NCBI GenBank assembly: GCA_012519645.1
Contig: JAAYPU010000071.1
Location: forward strand, 1 to 10,315
From: Clostridiales bacterium
GTDB taxonomy: Bacteria > Bacillota > Clostridia > Peptostreptococcales > JAAYPU01
DNA length: 10,315 bases
Reading direction: 5' to 3'
Of the stretch, positions 5,117 through 10,315 are shown piece by piece. Both the position numbers and the translations under genes were made by a program. The notes beneath the pieces were generated by a model that was not told the origin of the DNA, searched no databases, and saw only the letters and a program-made list of their open reading frames with translations. Positions within the stretch are counted from its first letter, which is position 1, and the number at the start of each line of letters is the position of its first letter.

Positions 5117-7267
5117 ATGGGACTTACAAAACAATCCACCGGTATGGATATACTGGTAAATCAATTTGAAATCCAACGTTCCTCAAATGATGGAAAAATT
5201 ATTGCTTTAGCAGGAAATCCCAATGTCGGAAAGAGCACTGTTTTTAACAGCTTAACAGGTCTTAACCAGCATACGGGCAACTGGCCGGGCAAGACTGTAT
5301 CAAATGCACAAGGAAAATATAATTATAAAAACACAAATTATATATTAGTTGATATTCCGGGCACTTATTCCTTGATGGCGAACTCAGTTGAGGAAGAAAT
5401 TGCAAGGGACTTTATTTGCTTCGGAAATACCGATTCAATAGTAATTGTGGCTGACGCCACATGTTTGGAACGCAACCTGAACTTAGTACTGCAAACATTA
5501 GAAATGACATCAAAAGTTATCCTTTGTGTCAATCTGTTAGACGAAGCTAAAAGGAAAAAAATTAATATAGATCTTAATTTCCTCACTGAATGTCTGAACA
5601 TTCCTGTCATCGGAACCAGTGCCAGAAGCGGTGACGGCTTGGATTCTTTAAGAAATGCGGTCTGCAATATGACTCATATTCAAGAGATATCGGCCCCTAT
5701 TAAGATACTTTACGAGGACGCCATTGAAGAAGCCATCAATATATTGGAGCCCATTATAAAGAATCAAATCCCTGATAAAATCAACAGCCGCTGGATCACT
5801 CTCAGGCTATTGGATGGTGATATAAAACTTGCAGAATCCCTTCATAAATATCTACATTATGATATTTCAGCCAATCCGGCAATAAATGAAAAGCTTGCTG
5901 AAGCAAAAGCATTTTTGGCAAATGCAGGTATCGGACCGGATTTATTAAGAGATAAGCTTGTATCGCGAATCGTGCTTATGGCTGAAGAAATAAGCAATAA
6001 AGCGGTAACCTTTGAAAAAGAAACTTATAATAATATGGATCGTAAAATAGATGGGATTCTGACATCACGCATGTTCGGAATACCTATAATGATTTTTCTT
6101 TTAGGCATTATACTTTGGCTGACTATTACCGGTGCAAACCTTCCTTCTCAGATGCTTTCAAACCTTCTATTTTGGATAGAAGACCTATTAACTGAATCCT
6201 TTAGATGGATCAATGCACCCTCCTGGGCACACGGTTTATTTGTTTTAGGTATGTACAGAACGCTGGCTTGGGTAATTTCCGTTATGCTGCCGCCAATGGC
6301 TATATTCTTTCCTCTTTTTACATTATTGGAGGACCTGGGTTATTTGCCAAGGGTCGCTTTTAATCTGGATAATTTCTTTAAAAAAGCATGTACTCACGGA
6401 AAGCAGGCGTTAACAATGTGTATGGGTTTCGGATGCAATGCTGCCGGCATCATAGGCTGCAGAATAATTGATTCACCGCGGGAACGTCTTATTGCAATTA
6501 TTACCAACAATTTTGTTCCATGCAATGGGCGTTTTCCGACCCTCATAGCAATACTTACCATGTTCTTTGCAGGAACTATCGGCACCCCCTGGCAATCCTT
6601 TTTATCTGCGCTATTGCTTACTGGTATCATTGTGTTAGGCATCGCTATGACTTTGATCGTATCCAGATTATTGTCCATGACTATTTTAAAAGGTCTTCCT
6701 TCATCCTTCGCATTGGAGCTGCCTCCTTACAGGAAACCCCAAATAGGACGCATCATTGTAAGATCTGTCTTGGACAGGACCTTATTCGTGTTAGGCAGAG
6801 CCATATGTGTAGCTACGCCGGCAGGACTGATCATATGGATATTAGCTAATATACAGTTAGAAAATATAAGCCTTCTCACACACTGTGCCGAATTTTTAGA
6901 CCCTTTTGCAAATTTAATAGGATTGGATGGGTACATTATAATGGCATTTATTCTTGGATTTCCCGCAAATGAAATCGTTGTACCCATCATCATCATGAGC
7001 TATATGTCTTCCGGCAGTATGATGGAGCTTGATAGCTTGAACCAGCTGAGAGAACTCCTCATTTCAAACGGATGGACCTGGCTTACAGCCGTATGTGTAA
7101 TGCTTTTTTCACTTATGCATTGGCCTTGCGGTACAACCTGCTGGACAATAAAAAAAGAAACTCAAAGCTGGAAATGGACTCTGGCTTCCATACTGATACC
7201 TGCTGCCACCGGCATTATTATATGCTTTTTAGTAGCAAACGGAGCGATAATGCTTGGAATGGTCTGA
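5117..7267 (+). CDS. feoB: Ferrous iron transporter FeoB
   Basis: GTPase-coupled Fe(II) permease of the cytoplasmic membrane, 716 residues, normal length. A 26-residue lead precedes the G domain. G motifs are GNPNVGKST (33-41), the GNWPGKTV switch, DIPG (79-82), NLLD (139-142) and TSAR (167-170). A helical linker follows to about 310. The membrane part (about 317-716) has two gate-like halves. The first carries GFGCNAAGIIGCR from 437, where the E. coli-type sequence has GCNVP, then the PCNGRFPT segment. A Cys-containing HWPCGTTCW segment lies near the end. No feoC follows. AGGGG lies 10 nt before the ATG. The stop codon is part of a GGTCTGA word like the repeat units that begin 2 nt later, and no ordinary terminator is seen. 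Confidence 0.95.
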   Translation: MGLTKQSTGMDILVNQFEIQRSSNDGKIIALAGNPNVGKSTVFNSLTGLNQHTGNWPGKTVSNAQGKYNYKNTNYILVDIPGTYSLMANSVEEEIARDFICFGNTDSIVIVADATCLERNLNLVLQTLEMTSKVILCVNLLDEAKRKKINIDLNFLTECLNIPVIGTSARSGDGLDSLRNAVCNMTHIQEISAPIKILYEDAIEEAINILEPIIKNQIPDKINSRWITLRLLDGDIKLAESLHKYLHYDISANPAINEKLAEAKAFLANAGIGPDLLRDKLVSRIVLMAEEISNKAVTFEKETYNNMDRKIDGILTSRMFGIPIMIFLLGIILWLTITGANLPSQMLSNLLFWIEDLLTESFRWINAPSWAHGLFVLGMYRTLAWVISVMLPPMAIFFPLFTLLEDLGYLPRVAFNLDNFFKKACTHGKQALTMCMGFGCNAAGIIGCRIIDSPRERLIAIITNNFVPCNGRFPTLIAILTMFFAGTIGTPWQSFLSALLLTGIIVLGIAMTLIVSRLLSMTILKGLPSSFALELPPYRKPQIGRIIVRSVLDRTLFVLGRAICVATPAGLIIWILANIQLENISLLTHCAEFLDPFANLIGLDGYIIMAFILGFPANEIVVPIIIMSYMSSGSMMELDSLNQLRELLISNGWTWLTAVCVMLFSLMHWPCGTTCWTIKKETQSWKWTLASILIPAATGIIICFLVANGAIMLGMV

Positions 7268-7269
7268 AA

Positions 7270-7395
7270 GGTCTAAGGTCTCAGGTCTCTGGAATAGTGA
7301 TTAGTGGTCGGTGATTAGTGATTAGGGTTTTCGGTCCGGAGTCCGGAGTCCGATGATGTTTCGCATAAGTGTATCGTTTATCGTGTATCGTGTAA
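7270..7395. repeat. Heptad repeat array 2 (feoB/HD gap)
   Basis: Eighteen consecutive 7-bp units fill 126 bp starting 2 nt after the feoB stop. In order there are three GGTCTNN units, GGAATAG, TGATTAG, TGGTCGG, two more TGATTAG, GGTTTTC, GGTCCGG, AGTCCGG, AGTCCGA and TGATGTT. Two divergent units and three CGTGTAT-like units follow (AGTGTAT and CGTTTAT lead in, CGTGTAA ends). Related units (GGTCTNN, GGTTTTC, GGTCCGG; TGATTAG, TGATGTT) keep the same 7-bp phase. A 5-bp stem TCCGG/CCGGA is the only hairpin. Bases 7396-7421 to the HD gene stop are unremarkable. Confidence 0.85.
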
Positions 7396-7421
7396 AGAAA
7401 CAAAGTATAATAAACCTTAAA

Positions 7422-7913
7422 TCATTCAATTCCCATATACATATCTTCCAATATTTTTGTACCTGCCCGGGTTTTGAAAATCTTTTCCCGTATAGATTGA
7501 ATTTCAGGCTTACCCATATTATCTTCAAAAATGTTCACCAAAAAATCAGCTTCTATCAGAATCTGATAATCTAAATCATCCACTTCTGAATATGTATGAT
7601 GATGCCCTATAAGAAAACAAACTCTGTCCAATACTTCCTTCCGTAGGTCTACACCTTCCAATAGTTTTACAGCAACAGGAGGCCCCTCTTTCTCCTGGTA
7701 TTTTCCGGCTGTCGAATTATATAATCGCTCGCTTTCTTTTATTCCTATATCATGTAAAATCGCGGCAATGGAAAGTATTTGCTTCTTTTCTTCATCCAAT
7801 TTTTCTTTTTCTGATATTATCCTTGTAAAGCTCCACACCTTTAAAGCGTGATTTATCCTCCTGACATCCGATCCGAAATATTCAATCATTTTTTCTAAAA
7901 CAATTTCATCCAT
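7422..7913 (-). CDS. HD-domain phosphohydrolase-like protein
   Basis: Small cytosolic protein of 163 residues made of one HD domain, the metal-dependent phosphohydrolase fold. The first ligand is H22 (RINHALKVW), the paired HD is H54-D55 (AAILHDIGI), followed by a GHHH motif near 105-108 and an Asp in the EADFLVNIF helix that would complete the metal site. The substrate cannot be read from sequence; such stand-alone HD proteins act on nucleotides or related phosphoesters. The ATG at 7913 is chosen, with AGGGG 6 nt upstream; a TTG codon directly before it (7916) is less likely. It is convergent with feoB and shows no terminator of its own besides the repeat array. Confidence 0.8.
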   Translation of the reverse strand: MDEIVLEKMIEYFGSDVRRINHALKVWSFTRIISEKEKLDEEKKQILSIAAILHDIGIKESERLYNSTAGKYQEKEGPPVAVKLLEGVDLRKEVLDRVCFLIGHHHTYSEVDDLDYQILIEADFLVNIFEDNMGKPEIQSIREKIFKTRAGTKILEDMYMGIE

Positions 7914-7956
7914 CAAAAACCCCTCTTCCTCATAATGTTTGTAGCCTTATTTTGTA

Positions 7957-7985
7957 ATTATATATCATTCATTGAGATATATAAA
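7957..7985 (-). promoter_or_regulatory. Possible promoter of the HD-domain gene
   Basis: On the minus strand TTTATA (7985-7980), 17 nt and a perfect TATAAT (7962-7957) precede the gene by about 45 nt. The region also contains a 9-bp AT-only-plus-one inverted repeat, TTATATATC (7958-7966) and GATATATAA (7976-7984), overlapping the promoter. Low complexity limits confidence. Confidence 0.4.
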
Positions 7986-7989
7986 TATA

Positions 7990-8019
7990 TTGAGGAATAC
8001 TTTTCGGCCTTGCTATAAG
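7990..8019 (+). promoter_or_regulatory. Possible extended -10 promoter of the M23 peptidase gene
   Basis: TTGAGG (7990-7995), 18 nt and TATAAG (8014-8019) preceded by TGC make an extended -10 promoter. Transcription from about 8026 would give a leader of roughly 90 nt that contains a perfect 16-bp palindrome. Confidence 0.45.
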
Positions 8020-8060
8020 AAAAAAATCAATAAAACAGTTTTACATTTTCAATCAGGGCA

Positions 8061-8076
8061 TATCTTTATAAAGATA
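8061..8076. promoter_or_regulatory. Perfect 16-bp palindrome upstream of the M23 gene
   Basis: TATCTTTATAAAGATA is its own reverse complement. It lies 40 bp before the chosen start, downstream of the predicted promoter. It could be an operator for a dimeric repressor. Having no central loop, it is a poor RNA hairpin. Confidence 0.4.
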
Positions 8077-8101
8077 AGATGAAATAATGCGGAGATGCAC
8101 C

Positions 8102-8108
8102 GAGGTGG
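8102..8108 (+). promoter_or_regulatory. Ribosome binding site that decides the M23 start
   Basis: GAGGTGG lies 7 nt before the TTG at 8116. The only upstream ATG (8095) has GGAG touching it with no spacer, so the TTG is preferred. Confidence 0.65.
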
Positions 8109-8115
8109 TTATAAA

Positions 8116-9150
8116 TTGGTTTTTGTTATTAAAAAATCACATCTGCTTATTTGCATAGGTATTTTTGCTGTTTTAGGTATTGCATATGCTTGCAAAACCC
8201 ATGCAGACCCTGTTGCCATGCATACAATGACTGCAGGAAGTTATATCAAATGGGTGGATTTTGACATTACAAACCCTGCAATGGAAAGAGCGCTACAATA
8301 TGATATTTCATCCTTCGGAACAACGCCAAAAATAAACTGGCTGGATATTTTAGGCTATTTGGGAGCAAAGTATGGGGGCGATTTTTCAAAATATAAAGCA
8401 AAAGATATGGATAACTTCGTTTCAGAACTGAGAAAAGGGAAAACTGTAGAGGATTTAACCGAAAAGATGAGTTCTTTCGGCTATTATCGAGAAGCTTACG
8501 GCGCTGTTCTTGAAGGTTTTGTAGGAGAATTCCAAATAGAAGTGCCCGGCAAAGAAAATCCGGATGAAAAAGTTCTGGAAACAAGATACGGATTAAAAGT
8601 TTTCTCCCCTATAGCAAAAGGCTTTTATTTCAGTCATTCTGATGATTTCGGCAACAGCCGAAGTTACGGCTTTAAAAGAAAACATTTAGGGAATGACCTT
8701 GTATCAAGCACCGGCACACCTGTTATCGCAGTAGAGTCCGGAATTGTAGAAGCATTGGGATGGAACCAGTATGGAGGCTGGAGAATAGGCATTCGCAGCT
8801 TTGACAAACGCAGATATTACTACTATGCACATTTAAGAAAGAACTACCCATATCACAAAGATTTATATGCAGGCAAAACTGTAAAAGCAGGTGATGTTAT
8901 AGGATATGTAGGAAGGTCGGGATACAGCAGTTCCGAAAATGTGAATAATATACAAACTCCTCATCTTCATTTTGGAATGCAAATTATATTTGATGAATCA
9001 CAAAAAGACGGAAATAATGAAATCTGGATAAATGTTTATGAAATCGTCAAATTGCTGCAAAAAAATAAATCCGCCGTTGTAAAGGACGAAAATACAAAGG
9101 AATATACCAGGGTTTATGATATTACTATATTTCCAAGCATTAACGACTAA
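8116..9150 (+). CDS. Exported M23 (LytM-type) metallopeptidase
   Basis: Zinc endopeptidase predicted to cut peptidoglycan cross-bridges outside the membrane. From the TTG start the 344-residue product begins with Lys-rich VIKKSH and a hydrophobic stretch LLICIGIFAVLGIAYA, a signal peptide or membrane anchor. A helical N-terminal region (about 35-150) is not a domain I recognise. The C-terminal domain (about 160-310) has all M23 active-site residues: H190 and D194 (HLGND), H239 (YYYYAH), H283 and H285 (HLHFG). Comparison with LytM makes H190, D194 and H285 the zinc ligands. The ATG at 8095 would add seven residues but has no usable ribosome binding site. The 3' end of the gene forms half of a terminator. 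A sporulation or cell-wall role is possible but context does not say. Confidence 0.87.
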   Translation: MVFVIKKSHLLICIGIFAVLGIAYACKTHADPVAMHTMTAGSYIKWVDFDITNPAMERALQYDISSFGTTPKINWLDILGYLGAKYGGDFSKYKAKDMDNFVSELRKGKTVEDLTEKMSSFGYYREAYGAVLEGFVGEFQIEVPGKENPDEKVLETRYGLKVFSPIAKGFYFSHSDDFGNSRSYGFKRKHLGNDLVSSTGTPVIAVESGIVEALGWNQYGGWRIGIRSFDKRRYYYYAHLRKNYPYHKDLYAGKTVKAGDVIGYVGRSGYSSSENVNNIQTPHLHFGMQIIFDESQKDGNNEIWINVYEIVKLLQKNKSAVVKDENTKEYTRVYDITIFPSIND

Positions 9151-9170
9151 TGTTGTTAATGCTTGGAAAT
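9129..9170. terminator. 16-bp perfect hairpin with the M23 stop codon in its loop
   Basis: ATTTCCAAGCATTAAC (9129-9144) pairs exactly with 9155-9170 across a 10-nt loop. The gene's TAA (9148-9150) lies in the loop. The following ATTTCATCTTTC is only moderately T-rich. The last five sense codons are stem sequence, the same design as at the end of argA. Confidence 0.75.
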
Positions 9171-9224
9171 TTCATCTTTCATATATCAGTTTGAGCTAAA
9201 ATTTAAGATTTATGATTCAAGGAA

Positions 9225-9249
9225 GAAATTTTGCCTCTATCAAAATTTC
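9225..9249. repeat. AT-rich inverted repeat downstream of the malic enzyme gene
   Basis: GAAATTTTG (9225-9233) and CAAAATTTC (9241-9249) are exact reverse complements around a 7-nt loop, CCTCTAT. On the minus strand it is followed by TTCC rather than a T-run, so it is at best a weak terminator for the malic enzyme transcript after it crosses array 3. Confidence 0.4.
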
Positions 9250-9253
9250 ATCC

Positions 9254-9324
9254 TTAACTGTTATTTGTTATTTATTATCTTTTATCTATTTTGAATACCT
9301 GACACCTGAGACCCGAGACCTGTT
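9254..9324. repeat. Heptad repeat array 3 (M23/malic enzyme gap)
   Basis: Seven-bp periodicity covers about 70 bp. The left block is TTAACTG then four TTATTTG-like units (9254-9288). The right block is ACCTGAC, ACCTGAG, ACCCGAG and ACCTGTT (9297-9324). Read on the minus strand the right block is a run of GGTCTCN-type units starting 2 nt after the malic enzyme stop (9325-9323). This is the same unit family, orientation relative to the gene and spacing as at the feoB end of array 2. Confidence 0.75.
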
Positions 9325-10315
9325 ATATTCTCGCTACTCCCGATTCTACGGCAGCTTTATACACTGCTTCAGCCACTGCCTTGCCAACTCTGCTGTCAAA
9401 AGCAGGAACAATGATATATTCTTCATTCAATTCCTCATCGCTGATAAGCGATGCTATTGCATAAGCTGCTGCTTTTTTCATTTCTTCATTTATATCTCTG
9501 GCTTTAGCATCTAACGCTCCACGAAAAATTCCAGGGAAAGCAAGAACATTGTTGATCTGATTCGCAAAGTCCGACCTGCCGGTACCTATGATTCTTGCTC
9601 CGGCTTCCTTAGCAAGCTCTGGACGAATTTCCGGATCAGGATTCGCCATAGGCAATACGATAGCATCCTTATTCATGGAGGCAACCATTTCTTTTGTAAC
9701 TATATCCTTTACGGATACTCCTATAAATACATCCGCGCCTTTCATAGCATCTGCCAGCAATCCGCTTACCTTTTCTTCATTGGTCATTTCAGCAATTTCC
9801 TGATGGACCCAATTACTGTACTTTTCACTTCGTGTTAAAATACCTTTGCTACTGCATACGATTATATTTTTAACTCCCACACTGATGAGCATTTTTGTAA
9901 TGGCATTGCCCGCTGCACCTGCGCCGCTTAATACAACTTTAATATTATCAAAGCTTTTGTTTACTATTTTTAATGCATTGATCAGTCCTGCAGTTGTAAC
10001 AACCGCCGTACCATGTTGATCATCATGAAACACAGGTATATCCAATTCCTCTTTCAATCTTCTTTCAATTTCAACGCATCTGGGAGATGAAATATCTTCA
10101 AGATTAATACCTCCAAAAACAGGTTCAAGCATTTTTACGGTTTGTACTATATCCTCCACATCCTTTGAAGGAATGCAAATAGGAAATGCATCCACACCTC
10201 CAAATTCTTTAAACAATACTGCTTTACCCTCCATAACCGGCAGTGCCGCTTCAGGGCCAATATCTCCAAGCCCCAAAACTGCAGTTCCGTCTGTTACTAC
10301 AGCAACTAGATTACC
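9323..10315 (-). CDS. NAD(P)-dependent malic enzyme, 5' end outside the window
   Basis: Oxidative decarboxylation of malate to pyruvate and CO2, cytosolic. The frame is open to the window edge, so the visible 330 residues are the C-terminal part. Single-domain bacterial malic enzymes are near 400 residues, so roughly 60-75 are missing. Visible in order are the catalytic TDGTAVLGLGDIGPEA segment, KAVLFKEFGGVDAFPI, the hallmark VFHDDQHGTA (about 10003-10030), the Rossmann SGAGAAGNA (about 9901-9930), ANPDPEI, and GTGRSDFANQINNVLAFPG near the C-terminus. No phosphotransacetylase-like tail follows, which separates it from the long MaeB form. The GAGAAG loop does not by itself decide NAD versus NADP. 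The stop codon adjoins heptad array 3. Confidence 0.92.
   Translation of the reverse strand, partial: GNLVAVVTDGTAVLGLGDIGPEAALPVMEGKAVLFKEFGGVDAFPICIPSKDVEDIVQTVKMLEPVFGGINLEDISSPRCVEIERRLKEELDIPVFHDDQHGTAVVTTAGLINALKIVNKSFDNIKVVLSGAGAAGNAITKMLISVGVKNIIVCSSKGILTRSEKYSNWVHQEIAEMTNEEKVSGLLADAMKGADVFIGVSVKDIVTKEMVASMNKDAIVLPMANPDPEIRPELAKEAGARIIGTGRSDFANQINNVLAFPGIFRGALDAKARDINEEMKKAAAYAIASLISDEELNEEYIIVPAFDSRVGKAVAEAVYKAAVESGVARI

Noticed and set aside
6394..6849. Open frames on both strands inside feoB (minus 6394-6678, plus 6520-6849)
   Set aside because: They overlap the well-conserved FeoB membrane domain, have no family signature and no ribosome binding site I could see.
7335..7347. TCCGG/CCGGA hairpin as the feoB terminator
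   Set aside because: Only 5 bp with a 3-nt loop, built from the repeat units themselves, with no T-run following.
7958..7984. Operator TTATATATC-N9-GATATATAA near the HD gene promoter
   Set aside because: Nearly pure AT sequence readily gives such dyads by chance; mentioned with the promoter but not claimed as a site.
9212..9514. Plus-strand open frame across array 3 into the malic enzyme gene
   Set aside because: Its right half is antisense to conserved malic enzyme sequence and its left half is repeat array. An AAGGAAG-like stretch lies after, not before, the ATG.
1..10315. Insertion sequence, prophage, defence system or tRNA/rRNA gene
   Set aside because: No transposase, integrase, phage, toxin-antitoxin or RNA-gene signature was found on either strand.

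Overview
The window is AT-rich and has Shine-Dalgarno-led genes, good sigma-A-type promoters and U-tailed hairpin terminators. Its gene set is that of a low-GC Firmicute, most likely an anaerobic member of the Clostridia: ferrous iron uptake (feoAB), a short-form N-acetylglutamate synthase, a membrane EAL protein and a single-chain malic enzyme. Species cannot be fixed from the sequence.

Layout, left to right: (1) the left edge (1-233) holds a doubtful minus-strand 5' gene fragment, a strong minus-strand terminator with no visible upstream gene, and a clear promoter for the next gene; (2) 234-2195 (+) a membrane protein with a degenerate GGDEF and an intact EAL domain, predicted to degrade c-di-GMP; (3) 2293-2769 (+) N-acetylglutamate synthase (argA type) facing 2891-4093 (-) acetylornithine aminotransferase (argD), two arginine-pathway steps encoded tail to tail; (4) 4228-4722 (-) a DtxR/MntR-family metalloregulator divergent from feoA (4856-5095, +) and feoB (5117-7267, +), with an inverted repeat between them that is a good operator candidate; (5) 7422-7913 (-) a small HD-domain phosphohydrolase, divergent from 8116-9150 (+), an exported M23 (LytM-type) peptidase; (6) 9323-10315 (-) a malic enzyme whose 5' end lies beyond the window.

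The most unusual structure is not a gene. All three tail-to-tail intergenic gaps (argA/argD, feoB/HD, M23/malic enzyme) contain degenerate tandem arrays with a 7-bp period. None of the tandem or divergent gaps does. Unit families are shared between arrays in inverted orientation, and the arrays touch or contain the stop codons of argD, feoB and (2 nt away) the malic enzyme. In two of the three gaps the opposing gene ends in a long perfect hairpin with its own stop codon in the loop. I regard these heptad mosaics as the best candidate for something undescribed here. Their function is unknown, and they may be a slippage-driven repeat class rather than a system.

Functionally the feoAB block is coherent: the regulator probably senses intracellular divalent metal and represses uptake. 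Its six metal-ligand residues match the manganese sensor MntR rather than the iron sensors DtxR/IdeR, which is at odds with the iron transporter beside it. The other genes look like independent housekeeping transcription units.
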